Positions 34,968-43,191 of a stretch of 64,000 nt of DNA are shown in pieces. Positions within the stretch are counted from its first letter, which is position 1; each line of letters opens with the position of its first letter. The position numbers and the translations under genes were made by a program. Below the pieces are notes generated by a model that searched no databases, was not told the origin of the DNA, and saw only the letters and a list, made by a program, of their open reading frames with translations. This DNA is from Rhizobium sp. Root483D2 (lineage in GTDB: Bacteria > Pseudomonadota > Alphaproteobacteria > Rhizobiales > Rhizobiaceae). The stretch lies in the NCBI RefSeq assembly GCF_001426685.1, contig NZ_LMFB01000009.1, forward strand, positions 413,140-477,139, read 5' to 3'.

Positions 34968-36182
34968 ATGACATCCACGCTGTCGATCGCCTTCCGCCAC
35001 CCGGTGGTCCGGCTCAGTATGATCGCGATCTTCCTGTTCGGGTTCACCGGGGCTGCGACGGCGCCCTATCAGTCGGTGATCGGCATCACCGAGCTCGGCT
35101 TGAGCAATGGTATCTATTCGATCATGATTTTTGCCGCCGCCGCTGTCAACGTCATTGTCAGCCTCTGGGTCGGCATTCTTGCCGACCGTATCGGCAATTA
35201 CCGCATCCTGCTGATGACGGTCATGTCGTTCGGTATTCTCGGTTATGGCCTTGTCTATGCGGTCCCGGTTCCCGCCAGCTTTGTCTTCTGCACGCTGGTG
35301 ATGCTGCCTGTCTATAACGCGATGACTTCGCTGCTCTTTGCCAATGTCCGCGCCATTGCCAATATGGAAGGTGGCCGCGACGCGGCGGCGATCAATTCCG
35401 GTGTGCGGGCCGCAATCTCTGTCGCCTGGGTGCTGGTACCCGGCTTGGTCGCTCTGGTTCTGGCCGGACGGGGCAGCATGCTGCCGGCCTATCTGCTTGC
35501 CTGTCTCGGCTGTATCGCCAATCTGGCTCTGGTCTTCTTCAAGCTGCCTGCAACGGATGGCCCGCCACCGGCAAAAAACCACCGCCATTCCTTCGTTGCA
35601 TCCTTTGGCGAAGTACTCGCGCCAAACGTCTTTGCCCGGCTGATGGCTGTCTCGCTGATCACCTCGACGCTGCATGTCAACGCGGCGGTCCAGCCGCTGA
35701 TCATTACCGGGGCTGCCGGCGGCACGTTGACGGATATCGGCGTGGTCGTCGGCATCGTCGCATTTCTTGAGGTCGTGTTCATCTTCATCTGGGCCCGCAT
35801 CCAGGTTCACATGCGCGCGGTGACGGCGCTCGCAATCAGCGCAGGGCTCTATGCTGTCTACCTGACACTGCTGGGTCTCGCTTCGGCTCCCTGGCATGTC
35901 TATGCCCTGACGCTGCTCAGCGCATTCGCCGCTTCCGCCCTGATCAGCATTCCCATCACCTATATCCAGGACCTCATTTCCGATCGTCCGGGCCTTGGCA
36001 GTTCGCTGATCTCGGTGAACCTGTTTTTGAGCGGCGGGATAAGCGCCATCCTGTTTGCGATCGGCACCCGCTTTTCCGATTATTCCGGCACGTCCATGCT
36101 CGGTGCGCTCGCCGGCGTGACCGGCCTTGGCCTGATGCTCTTTCTCGACGGCCGCAACGGAGGTGTACATCGGCATCGATGA
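34968..36182 (+). CDS. MFS transporter, possibly a sugar efflux (SET-like) protein
   Basis: About 404 residues with roughly twelve membrane helices and the MFS loop motif G-I-L-A-D-R-I-G-N-Y-R between helices 2 and 3. Overall order and the opening I-F-L-F-G-F-T-G-A-A-T-A-P-Y-Q recall sugar-efflux (Set) transporters, an assignment by resemblance only. ATG at 34968 is preferred over a GTG three codons earlier. It ends the plus-strand run SDR-GH20-M81-MFS and is convergent with the cupin regulator. It may relieve accumulation of an imported sugar or a by-product. Confidence 0.85.
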   Translation: MTSTLSIAFRHPVVRLSMIAIFLFGFTGAATAPYQSVIGITELGLSNGIYSIMIFAAAAVNVIVSLWVGILADRIGNYRILLMTVMSFGILGYGLVYAVPVPASFVFCTLVMLPVYNAMTSLLFANVRAIANMEGGRDAAAINSGVRAAISVAWVLVPGLVALVLAGRGSMLPAYLLACLGCIANLALVFFKLPATDGPPPAKNHRHSFVASFGEVLAPNVFARLMAVSLITSTLHVNAAVQPLIITGAAGGTLTDIGVVVGIVAFLEVVFIFIWARIQVHMRAVTALAISAGLYAVYLTLLGLASAPWHVYALTLLSAFAASALISIPITYIQDLISDRPGLGSSLISVNLFLSGGISAILFAIGTRFSDYSGTSMLGALAGVTGLGLMLFLDGRNGGVHRHR

Positions 36183-36217
36183 TGAAATGAGAAAGGGAGG
36201 ATCGGCTGCCTGTCTGG

Positions 36218-36766
36218 TCAGAATGTCGGCGGCGTGCAGGCGCTGATGATGTCGCATGGCACCGGGCCGACGCAACGGAACCGGTGGGGGCGGCGGCTTT
36301 CGAAATAATAGGCATCCCCCGGTCCAAGGATCCGGCGCTCATCATCGACGGTGACCTCCAGCCGCCCGGACAGAACAATCCCGCCTTCCTCGCCATCATG
36401 CACCAGCGGCACTTTTCCAGTGTCTGCGCCGGGCTGGTAACATTCCTTCAGGATCTGCAGGCTGCGGCCGAAAAGATTGTCGCCGATCTGGCGGTAGGAA
36501 ATCGGCCCCTTGCCGATCTCGACCAGTTCATCGGACCGGTAAAACGCTTTCTTCGGCCGATCGGGCTCGAAGGCAAAAAACTCCGCAAGGCCGATTGGAA
36601 TACCGTCGAGAATGCGCTTCAGCGCGCCGACGGACGGGTTGGACGAATTGGACTCGATCAGCGAAATCGTCGAGTTGGTTACGCCGGCCCGCTTGGCCAA
36701 TTCCCGCTGTGAAAGATTGTTGAGAATGCGCACATGGCGCAACCGGTTTCCGATATCCACCGACAT
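36218..36766 (-). CDS. XRE-cupin transcriptional regulator (PuuR-like)
   Basis: 182 residues: an N-terminal helix-turn-helix (about 8-62; S-Q-R-E-L-A-K-R-A-G-V-T-N-S-T-I-S-L-I-E) and a C-terminal cupin (about 105-180; V-L-S-G-R-L-E-V-T-V-D-D-E-R-R-I-L-G-P-G-D-A-Y-Y). PuuR-type regulators repress polyamine or amine catabolism. It is divergent from the aminotransferase gene, and the 145-base region between them carries two TTCGAAA-type palindromes. It probably represses itself and the aminotransferase, and perhaps the permease and glutamine-synthetase-like genes further right. Confidence 0.9.
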   Translation of the reverse strand: MSVDIGNRLRHVRILNNLSQRELAKRAGVTNSTISLIESNSSNPSVGALKRILDGIPIGLAEFFAFEPDRPKKAFYRSDELVEIGKGPISYRQIGDNLFGRSLQILKECYQPGADTGKVPLVHDGEEGGIVLSGRLEVTVDDERRILGPGDAYYFESRRPHRFRCVGPVPCDIISACTPPTF

Positions 36767-36787
36767 GAGGCGATCCCGTGTTTTGCA

Positions 36788-36806
36788 TGTTCGAAATATC
36801 GAAACA
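36788..36806. promoter_or_regulatory. TTCGAAA-type palindrome, site 1
   Basis: TGTTCGAAATATCGAAACA, with inner arms TTCGA/TCGAA, lies just upstream of the cupin-regulator start. A related site lies at 36861-36880 before the aminotransferase. Probable operator of the divergent XRE-cupin regulator. Confidence 0.5.
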
Positions 36807-36860
36807 TTTACAATTCAGGTCGTGCGTTTTCAATAGCTTATATCCTATCAGAAAAGGACT

Positions 36861-36880
36861 TGTTTCGGCATTCGAAATCA
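36861..36880. promoter_or_regulatory. TTCGAAA-type palindrome, site 2
   Basis: TGTTTCGGCATTCGAAATCA, with arms TTTCG/CGAAA, lies about 30 bases before the aminotransferase ATG. It shares the TGTT...CGAAA pattern with site 1 at 36788-36806. Confidence 0.45.
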
Positions 36881-36911
36881 TGGCGTCATCGCGACTTCAC
36901 AGGAGGTCGCC

Positions 36912-38249
36912 ATGAACCAGCACAGCAAACCAAACACCCCGGTACTCGACAGCTACTGGATGCCGTTTACCGCCAACCGGCAATTCAAGGCGGCGCCGCG
37001 CCTTCTCGCCTCGGCGGAGGGCATGTACTATACCAGCGTCGATGGGCGCAGGATCCTCGATGGGACCGCAGGTCTCTGGTGCGTCAATGCCGGCCATGGC
37101 CGCCGACAGATCGCGTCCGCCGTCGAGCGCCAATTGCTGACCCTGGATTTTGCGCCGTCTTTCCAGATGGGCCATCCCATCGCCTTCGATTTTGCCGAGC
37201 GGCTGGCGGAGATCGCGCCCGGTGGTCCCGATGAAAAACTCGATCGCGTCTTCTTCACCGGCTCCGGCTCGGAATCGGTCGATACTGCGCTGAAGATTGC
37301 CGTCGCGTATCAGCGGTCGATCGGCCAGGGCACTCGCACGCGCCTTATCGGCCGCGAGCGCGGCTATCACGGCGTCGGCTTCGGTGGTATTTCCGTTGGC
37401 GGCCTTGTCAATAACCGCCGGGTTTTCCCGCTGATCCCCGGCACGGACCATCTGCGCCACACCCATGACCCTGCGAGGAACGCCTTCGTCAAAGGACAGC
37501 CGGAGCACGGCGCGGAGCTGGCCGACGATCTCGAAAGGCTTGTCGCGCTGCATGGCGCCGAAACCATCGCGGCCTGCATTGTCGAGCCGGTGGCCGGATC
37601 GACCGGCGTGCTGGTTCCGCCGAAAGGTTATCTTGAGCGGCTGCGCAAGATCTGCACCACCCATGGCATCCTGCTGATTTTCGATGAAGTGATCACCGGT
37701 TTCGGCCGTCTCGGCGCGCCATTTGCCACCGACTATTTTGGCGTGACGCCCGATCTCGTCACCACCGCGAAGGGACTGACCAATGGCGCGATCCCGATGG
37801 GTGCCGTCTTTGCCAGCCGCAAGGTGCACGATGCGCTGATGCACGGGCCGGAGGGTCAGATCGAGCTCTTCCACGGTTACACCTATTCCGGCCATCCGGC
37901 AGCCTGCGCCGCCGGTATCGCGACGCTCGACATCTACCGCGACGAAGGCCTTTTGACGCGCGCAGCCGATCTTGAGCACGATTGGCATGAGGCGATGCAT
38001 TCGCTGAAGGGACTGCCGCATATCACCGACATCCGCACGATCGGCCTGATCGCCGGCATCGAGCTTGCCTCCCGCGACGAGGCTCCCGGCGCGCGCGCCT
38101 ATGATGTGTTCGTCGATTGCTTCGAACGGGGCCTGCTCATCCGCGTGACCGGCGATATCATCGCCTTCTCGCCGCCGCTGATCGCCGAGACATCCCATAT
38201 CGAGGATATCATCTCGATTCTCGGAGATGCCCTGAAGCGGGTGAAATAA
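36912..38249 (+). CDS. Omega-amino acid:pyruvate-type aminotransferase (class III)
   Basis: 445-residue PLP enzyme. W-M-P-F-T-A-N-R-Q-F near residue 17 is typical of beta-alanine/omega-amino-acid:pyruvate transaminases. F-T-G-S-G-S-E-S-V-D-T-A-L-K (near 115) binds PLP phosphate, the cofactor Asp is in I-F-D-E-V-I-T-G-F-G-R, and the Schiff-base Lys is in T-T-A-K-G-L-T-N-G near 288. An AGGAGG ribosome site precedes the ATG. It probably moves an amino group from an omega-amine or beta-amino acid to pyruvate. It is controlled by the divergent PuuR-like protein and fits the amine permease and gamma-glutamyl ligase-like genes downstream. Confidence 0.9.
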   Translation: MNQHSKPNTPVLDSYWMPFTANRQFKAAPRLLASAEGMYYTSVDGRRILDGTAGLWCVNAGHGRRQIASAVERQLLTLDFAPSFQMGHPIAFDFAERLAEIAPGGPDEKLDRVFFTGSGSESVDTALKIAVAYQRSIGQGTRTRLIGRERGYHGVGFGGISVGGLVNNRRVFPLIPGTDHLRHTHDPARNAFVKGQPEHGAELADDLERLVALHGAETIAACIVEPVAGSTGVLVPPKGYLERLRKICTTHGILLIFDEVITGFGRLGAPFATDYFGVTPDLVTTAKGLTNGAIPMGAVFASRKVHDALMHGPEGQIELFHGYTYSGHPAACAAGIATLDIYRDEGLLTRAADLEHDWHEAMHSLKGLPHITDIRTIGLIAGIELASRDEAPGARAYDVFVDCFERGLLIRVTGDIIAFSPPLIAETSHIEDIISILGDALKRVK

Positions 38250-38265
38250 CCTTACCTTCGATATA

Positions 38266-38340
38266 CACCGGGCGCCTTCATCTTGAGGCGCCCGGTGCCT
38301 CCACTTGAGGCGCCCGGTGCCTTTATCTTGAGGCGCCCGG
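38266..38340. repeat. Iterated GGCGCCCGG hairpin repeat
   Basis: CTTGAGGCGCCCGG occurs three times in direct orientation (38282-38295, 38304-38317, 38327-38340; 22-23 base period). An inverted CCGGGCGCC at 38268-38276 precedes them. The inverted copy can pair with any of the three, giving alternative hairpins just after the aminotransferase gene. It probably works as a terminator or mRNA 3' stabiliser that has expanded by slippage. Confidence 0.7.
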
Positions 38341-38389
38341 CTGTTCGTCGTAAACATGCCGGGCGTTTGATTTTCGAAAGGAGACGCAC

Positions 38390-38782
38390 ATGGATCGATT
38401 GACCGGCGGTTGTGTGTGCGGCGATGTCCGCATCGTGGCGTCCGGCGCGCCCTATCGGGTCGGGTTGTGTCATTGTCTCGATTGCCGCAAGCATCACGGC
38501 GCTCTTTTCCATGCGTCCGCCATTTACCCCGAAGATGCGGTGACGATTGAGGGCGAGACGCGCGACTATGCCGGGCGGTTTTTCTGTCCCCGCTGCGGCT
38601 CTCCTGTTTTTGGACGCAGCGGCGACGAAGTCGAAGTGAACCTTGGATCGCTCGATGCCCCAAACCAGCTGGTTCCGACCTACGAACTTTGGACCGTGCG
38701 CCGCGAAGCCTGGTTGCCGCCGTTTCCGGTGTTGAACCAATATGACCACGACCGGGATGCCACAAGCCGTTTCGAGACATAG
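38390..38782 (+). CDS. GFA/CENP-V fold zinc protein
   Basis: 130 residues with the zinc-cysteine layout of the GFA family: G-G-C-V-C-G near residue 6, C-H-C-L-D-C-R-K near 28, and F-C-P-R-C-G-S-P near 67. The family is named after glutathione-dependent formaldehyde-activating enzyme, but most members have no proven activity. AAGGAG precedes the ATG. It is isolated by the repeat hairpin upstream and convergent with the OmpA-like gene. Function not assignable beyond the fold. Confidence 0.88.
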   Translation: MDRLTGGCVCGDVRIVASGAPYRVGLCHCLDCRKHHGALFHASAIYPEDAVTIEGETRDYAGRFFCPRCGSPVFGRSGDEVEVNLGSLDAPNQLVPTYELWTVRREAWLPPFPVLNQYDHDRDATSRFET

Positions 38783-38856
38783 GTCGGGCGGCCGATGCGA
38801 AAGCATCGCTACGCGGTGACAGAGATGGTTTCAGACGTCACGCAGGCAATGTGCGA

Positions 38857-39372
38857 TCAGAGGGCGTCGCGCTCGGTGCGAAGATTGGCGACGACACGGC
38901 GGTTTTGTACCTTGCAGGACCGGTCCGTACAGTCGCGGACTTCGCGGTCCTTGCCATAACCCTTGGCCCACATGCGCTTGGTGTCCACACCTTTGGAGGC
39001 GAGATAGGCCATCGCCGCATCGGCACGCTTCTGCGACAGCGCTTCCATCGCAGATGCCGATCCGGAATCATCGGCAAATCCCTGCAGCTTGACCAGCCAG
39101 CGCGGATTGCTGTTCAGCCAGGCTGCCTGGTTGTCCAGCGTTGCCTTGGCAACGGAATCCAGCGCTGCCGAATCTTGGGTAAAATAGACCCGCCGGCCGA
39201 CATTGAGGATGAAATCCTGCTCGCTGCCGACAGACACGGTTTCGAAACCGGGGGCCGGGTCGTTGGTCTGGCCTGTCATTGGGACGGCGGCAGGCTCCTC
39301 GACGGAGGCGATCTCGGTGGTGTTGCACGCGGTAAGCGTCAGAAGCATCGCTGCCGCGAAAAAGTGCCGCAT
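38857..39372 (-). CDS. OmpA/Pal-like outer-membrane lipoprotein
   Basis: 171 residues. A lipoprotein signal ends in the lipobox L-T-A-C at about residue 16. A short linker precedes an OmpA-type peptidoglycan-binding domain (about 60-165): V-Y-F-T-Q-D-S-A-A-L-D, L-Q-G-F-A-D-D-S-G-S near 95, and the A-L-S-Q-K-R-A-D-A-A-M-A-Y-L helix near 110. It anchors the outer membrane to peptidoglycan. It lies 34 bases downstream of the L,D-transpeptidase gene on the same strand, so the two cell-wall genes are probably co-expressed. The open frame extends upstream but only within the transpeptidase gene. Confidence 0.9.
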   Translation of the reverse strand: MRHFFAAAMLLTLTACNTTEIASVEEPAAVPMTGQTNDPAPGFETVSVGSEQDFILNVGRRVYFTQDSAALDSVAKATLDNQAAWLNSNPRWLVKLQGFADDSGSASAMEALSQKRADAAMAYLASKGVDTKRMWAKGYGKDREVRDCTDRSCKVQNRRVVANLRTERDAL

Positions 39373-39406
39373 ATATCCGGTCTGATCAGGTATCAAGGCA
39401 TATTCC

Positions 39407-40072
39407 TCATTCGACCGGAGTTGCGTCGCTGACCTCGGGGGCCTGATCGGCAATATGCGGCAGGACCTGCACGGCTGTGCCGATCGGGCAGCGCTGGTAG
39501 AGGTCGATGGCGTCCTCGTTGAACATACGGATGCAGCCGCTGGAAGCGTCCTTGCCGATACTGCCCGGTTCGAGCGTGCCATGAAAACGATAGCCGGTAT
39601 CGACGCCATCGCGATGTAGATACATCGCGCGGGGCCCGAGCGGGTTTTTCGGCGAGCCGCCAGCGACGAATTCCGGCAGTTCGGGATGCCGTTTGCGCAT
39701 GTCGGCTGGCGACGTCCAGCGCGGCCAGAGCGATTTCTGATCGACCGTAGCGCGGCCAAACCACTTGAAACCATCGCGGCCGACGCCGACGCCATAGCGG
39801 ATGGCTGTCTTGTTCTCCATGATCAGATAGAGAAAATGATTTCTCGTATCGACGACAACGGTGCCGATCGGCTCGCTACTGAAATATTTGACGACCTGGC
39901 GGCGCCATCGCTTGTCGATCATGGCAAAATTGGTGGCGCGGAACGTGACGCCATTATCAATGGCCGTGCCGGCAAAATAAGACGCCGCTGCGGCGAATAC
40001 CGGGTTGGACACCGTCCCGGCGCCAAGCAACGCCAGTCCACCAAGCAACACGTCTCTGCGCTTCGACACCAT
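39407..40072 (-). CDS. L,D-transpeptidase (YkuD domain)
   Basis: 221-residue periplasmic enzyme that cross-links peptidoglycan or attaches proteins to it. The N-terminus S-K-R-R-D-V-L-L-G-G-L-A-L-L-G-A-G looks like a twin-arginine signal. The YkuD domain (about 70-205) has the catalytic H-G-T near residue 168 and S-S-G-C-I-R-M near 182, the full H-G-T...S-x-G-C-x-R-M signature. The ATG at 40072 is preferred over a TTG two codons upstream because GGGGGA is better spaced to it. Confidence 0.92.
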   Translation of the reverse strand: MVSKRRDVLLGGLALLGAGTVSNPVFAAAASYFAGTAIDNGVTFRATNFAMIDKRWRRQVVKYFSSEPIGTVVVDTRNHFLYLIMENKTAIRYGVGVGRDGFKWFGRATVDQKSLWPRWTSPADMRKRHPELPEFVAGGSPKNPLGPRAMYLHRDGVDTGYRFHGTLEPGSIGKDASSGCIRMFNEDAIDLYQRCPIGTAVQVLPHIADQAPEVSDATPVE

Positions 40073-40184
40073 CGGCAATATCCCCCAAAGCCAATCTGCG
40101 AAATATTAGTAGATCATATTTTTAGATTGCCACAACAGGAAAAAAACGGTGGCCCGGCGCTTCGCCATCCGGTTTCTTGCTGGC

Positions 40185-40448
40185 TTACAGTCTGGAGCCG
40201 ATCGAATAGCGGATCCGTGCCCGGCGATAGGCGTCCGGAATCGATAGCGCCCAGATAAACAACCCGCCCGCATGCCGTCCGATAAAGGATTGTTCCGGTG
40301 TGGTGGTCATATAGGTGAGGAATGAAAACAAAAGCACGAACAGTGCGAATGCCAGCCCACGGCGGGCTTCACCGATGGCGACGTGACCGGCCCCCGGCAG
40401 GAGGATCGCCAGAAGCAGAACGACATAAGGATTTACCGGCTTCGACAT
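40185..40448 (-). CDS. Small membrane protein, unknown
   Basis: 87 residues with two to three hydrophobic segments (about 8-24, 31-48 and 58-70) and a basic C-terminus. G-A-G-H near residue 20 with the following G-E-A-R-R-G-L recalls the two-helix hairpin of small TM2-like or energising-accessory proteins, but I do not recognise a family. AGGACC lies before the ATG. It is the last gene of the minus-strand run headed by the 43.5-kb membrane genes, 9 bases after the preceding gene. Confidence 0.7.
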   Translation of the reverse strand: MSKPVNPYVVLLLAILLPGAGHVAIGEARRGLAFALFVLLFSFLTYMTTTPEQSFIGRHAGGLFIWALSIPDAYRRARIRYSIGSRL

Positions 40449-40457
40449 ATTCGGTCC

Positions 40458-41168
40458 TCAAGCAACTTTTGCGACAAGGGGCATCTCTGCTTCGCAAAAG
40501 ACCGTACTCAGGCCTGCGGCCAGCGCAATGGCCTGCACGATGGTTGCGGCCGGAACCGTCTCAACGGAAAACCGTGCCTGCCGCAGAAACATATGCGCCG
40601 CCCGCTCGCCTTGCGCGGCCTGATAGATCAGCCGGGTTGCCTTCGCTGTGATCACGGCTTCCTTGACCTTTGGATCGGCAAACAGTCCTTGAAAATGCCG
40701 GCCGGCATCGGCCTCCTGTCGCGCGGTGGCATGCCCGTCGCCGCGCATCAGCAGAGACATGCCGATTTCGGGCGGTTTCATCCATTCCGGAAAACTGTGA
40801 ACGAGCGAATAATATTCGGAGCCGGTCGGCCGGGCGAGCGCGCCGAGCGACGGGCAGTCGCGCCTATCGCCTTCGAACAACGTCACCTTCAGCCAGAGTT
40901 GCGGCAGGCGGCGTGTCACCATCGTATCGGCGATCAGTTCAAGCCTTACCTGCCGGCCGTCGCTGGTCTGCCCGGTGACGACCGGAAACTGATCCGGCGC
41001 CAGGCTTATGCCGGGCTCAATCAGCAGCCCATGTGCTTCATCGAGCAACCGGCCGCGCTGTTGCATGGCGTCCCGGTGTCCGCGTATGGCCGCACGTATG
41101 AACCAGATGACGGCAAGGGCTGCAAAGGCGCTGAGCAGATAGGTGATCGTCAACCCGGTTCCCTCCAT
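40458..41168 (-). CDS. Membrane-anchored protein, unknown
   Basis: 236 residues. One N-terminal membrane helix (about 7-23) is followed by a soluble domain of about 210 residues with mixed strands and helices; no known motif was recognised. The long ORF upstream is trimmed to the ATG of MEGTGLTITY because the first 30 codons overlap the permease gene. It lies about 43 bases after the APC permease, separated by a 9-base-pair hairpin, so its expression may be tuned relative to the permease. Confidence 0.65.
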   Translation of the reverse strand: MEGTGLTITYLLSAFAALAVIWFIRAAIRGHRDAMQQRGRLLDEAHGLLIEPGISLAPDQFPVVTGQTSDGRQVRLELIADTMVTRRLPQLWLKVTLFEGDRRDCPSLGALARPTGSEYYSLVHSFPEWMKPPEIGMSLLMRGDGHATARQEADAGRHFQGLFADPKVKEAVITAKATRLIYQAAQGERAAHMFLRQARFSVETVPAATIVQAIALAAGLSTVFCEAEMPLVAKVA

Positions 41169-41176
41169 AATGTGGA

Positions 41177-41202
41177 CCTGCAGCCGTTTTAAAGGCTGCA
41201 GG
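41177..41202. other. Intercistronic hairpin
   Basis: A perfect 9-base stem, CCTGCAGCC (41177-41185) with GGCTGCAGG (41194-41202), sits between the permease stop and the next gene start. There is no T-run on the minus strand, so it is more likely an mRNA-processing or stabilising structure than a full terminator. Confidence 0.5.
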
Positions 41203-41211
41203 CTGCGTTCC

Positions 41212-42609
41212 TCAATACCCTTCCGGCCGGGGCCAGGGCATGGTGAACTGATCGCCACGGCGCACGAACCGGTAGCGCCGGAAGTGGAACCACAAGGATG
41301 CGATGATGTAGAAACTGACCATGGCGATCAGCTGTGTGCCATATCCGAGAAACACGGCGACATAGGCTGTAGCGCAGAGGATCAACAGCACAATCGTCGG
41401 CAGGGGATGCATCGGATGCACATAGCCGCGCTTGATCGTATCGAGCGGCCATTTCCTGCGGAACATCACCATGTTGAAGGTCATGAATGTGTAGCCCAGC
41501 AGTCCCGACAGGATCGAGAAGGTGACGACCTGATCGAGCGGCGCGCCGAGCGCGAAGATCAGGGCGATCGGCACGAGGAAGATGATCGAGCGGTAGGGTG
41601 TGCGGTAGACCGGATGCACCGCACCGAACCAGATCGGCAGATAGCGGTCACGGCCCATGGAAAACCAGGCGCGCGAGGCATCGTTGATGCAGCCGTTTGC
41701 CGAGGCAAGCGTCGAAAACATTGTGCCGATGAACAGGAGAACCATTAGCCCGCGATTGCCGGTGACGCGGGCCGCGTCAAACAGCGGTGTTCCGGCCTGG
41801 CCGAGATATTCCCACGGGATGAGCCCCGAGCAGACATACCAGGTCATGGTTGCCGCAATCAGCAGCGTCATGATGCCGGCCATGGTTCCATAGGGCAGAG
41901 AGCGGGCGGGTGAACGCACTTCTTCAGCCGCCTGGCAGGTGCCTTCGATGCCGAGATAATACCAGAGGCCGAAATGCAGCGAGGCGAGGATGCCGATCCA
42001 TCCGTAGGGCATGGGGTCGGTGGTGACAGCCGAGAAATCAAGCGGCACGCTCGACACGCCGAACTGGACCGAGAGGAAGAGCGTGATGATGGCCATGAAG
42101 GCGATGGCGGTGATGACGAGATTGAATGTCAGCGTTGCCAGCACGCCGCGATAGTTCAGCCAGGCGAGGAACATCACGCAGAGCACGATGAACGGTTGCT
42201 GGTGCAGGCCGGTATGGCCCTGCATTGCGGCCACCGTATCGAGCAGGAAACCGATGGTGATGGCGTTGGCAGCCTCCAGCATCGTATAGGCCATGACCAG
42301 GAACAGACCGACGTTGAAGGCCATCAGCGGGCCGACGATATGCTTGGCCTGCGCATACTGGCCGCCGGCTGCGGCGACCGTCGATGTCACCTCGGAATCG
42401 ATCATCGCCACGCAGGTATAAAGCAGGCCGGCCACCCAGCAGGCGATCAGGCCGGCAATCATGCCGCCTTTGCCGACGGCGAAATTCCAGCCCATATATT
42501 CGCCGACGAGAACGATGCCGACGCCGAGCGCCCAGATATGGGCGGGGCCAAGCACGCGCAGCAATTGCAGCCGTTCCGGCTGGGCGGTGGTGGTTTTCGT
42601 ATCTACCAT
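41212..42609 (-). CDS. APC-superfamily amino acid/amine permease
   Basis: 465 residues with twelve predicted membrane helices. It resembles ethanolamine/amino-acid permeases (G-P-A-H-I-W-A-L-G-V-G-I-V-L-V-G-E-Y-M-G-W-N near the start, and E-G-T-C-Q-A-A-E-E-V near residue 225). A GAGGGG ribosome site precedes the ATG. It is the fourth gene of a minus-strand series that begins with three very small membrane proteins. It probably imports the amine or amino acid used by the glutamine-synthetase-like and aminotransferase genes on either side. Confidence 0.9.
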   Translation of the reverse strand: MVDTKTTTAQPERLQLLRVLGPAHIWALGVGIVLVGEYMGWNFAVGKGGMIAGLIACWVAGLLYTCVAMIDSEVTSTVAAAGGQYAQAKHIVGPLMAFNVGLFLVMAYTMLEAANAITIGFLLDTVAAMQGHTGLHQQPFIVLCVMFLAWLNYRGVLATLTFNLVITAIAFMAIITLFLSVQFGVSSVPLDFSAVTTDPMPYGWIGILASLHFGLWYYLGIEGTCQAAEEVRSPARSLPYGTMAGIMTLLIAATMTWYVCSGLIPWEYLGQAGTPLFDAARVTGNRGLMVLLFIGTMFSTLASANGCINDASRAWFSMGRDRYLPIWFGAVHPVYRTPYRSIIFLVPIALIFALGAPLDQVVTFSILSGLLGYTFMTFNMVMFRRKWPLDTIKRGYVHPMHPLPTIVLLILCATAYVAVFLGYGTQLIAMVSFYIIASLWFHFRRYRFVRRGDQFTMPWPRPEGY

Positions 42610-42619
42610 GATCGGCCCC

Positions 42620-42787
42620 TCACAGCGTGTGGCGTTCGGCTGCAGCCTCGATCTCGCCTTCGCGGGATGAGGTCAGCAGGTCGTTGTCATAGGTCGTATC
42701 GATTCGCACCATGTCGGAGAGCATCAGAACGGCAAACAGCGCCGAAAGGGCCCAGGCCGCGTATTCCAGAACAGTCCACATATCCAT
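42620..42787 (-). CDS. 55-residue single-helix membrane protein
   Basis: Short gene of 55 codons. It starts M-D-M-W-T-V-L-E-Y, has one hydrophobic helix at about residues 8-26, and ends in a charged cytoplasmic-like tail rich in Glu and Arg. GGGGGC lies about ten bases before the ATG. It lies between the 127-residue membrane gene (11 bases) and the permease gene (10 bases), the spacing of a true operon member. It has no recognised family and is a candidate accessory subunit of the permease. Confidence 0.7.
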   Translation of the reverse strand: MDMWTVLEYAAWALSALFAVLMLSDMVRIDTTYDNDLLTSSREGEIEAAAERHTL

Positions 42788-42798
42788 TGGTGCCCCCA

Positions 42799-43182
42799 CT
42801 ATTTCTTCTTGACGCCGAAGCGTTCAGCGATAACGTCGCGATATTCCCGGTCAGACAGGCGCACCACCAGCACGAAATATCCGATGACCAGGAGGGCCAT
42901 GACCACAAGCGCCATCCAACTAAACGAATAGTCGAAACGGGCCGTGATGATGTCGTTTGCAGCCGCCGGATCGGTAATGCCAAGGGCTGCCCATTGCTGC
43001 TGCTCGGTGGCATTCTGGCCGAGCGCTTCCCATGTCGGGTTGTCGATGGGCGCAGGCGTCTTGGCCGCCCCTGCAAGGCCAAGATAGAGAGGCAGATAGA
43101 GCGCACCGACGGTCAGGACCAAAAGGGTGATGACGTCGAAGATCTGTCCGGCAAAGCTTTGTTTCGGTGGTTTGTAAGCCAT
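42799..43182 (-). CDS. 127-residue membrane protein, unknown
   Basis: Two hydrophobic helices (about 14-35 and 88-107) flank a periplasmic loop of about 50 residues that contains two Trp residues and is rich in Gln and Asp. The C-terminus is basic (ends G-V-K-K-K). A perfect AGGAGGGG ribosome site precedes the ATG. It is the second gene of the permease operon, 9 bases after the first. No family recognised. Confidence 0.75.
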   Translation of the reverse strand: MAYKPPKQSFAGQIFDVITLLVLTVGALYLPLYLGLAGAAKTPAPIDNPTWEALGQNATEQQQWAALGITDPAAANDIITARFDYSFSWMALVVMALLVIGYFVLVVRLSDREYRDVIAERFGVKKK

Positions 43183-43191
43183 GGTCCCCTC

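Noticed and set aside
31510..36182. Nodulation-factor or chitin-degradation assignment for the GH20 locus
   Set aside because: There is no chitinase, nod gene or chitoporin nearby, and the hexosaminidase has no signal peptide; the substrate is left open.
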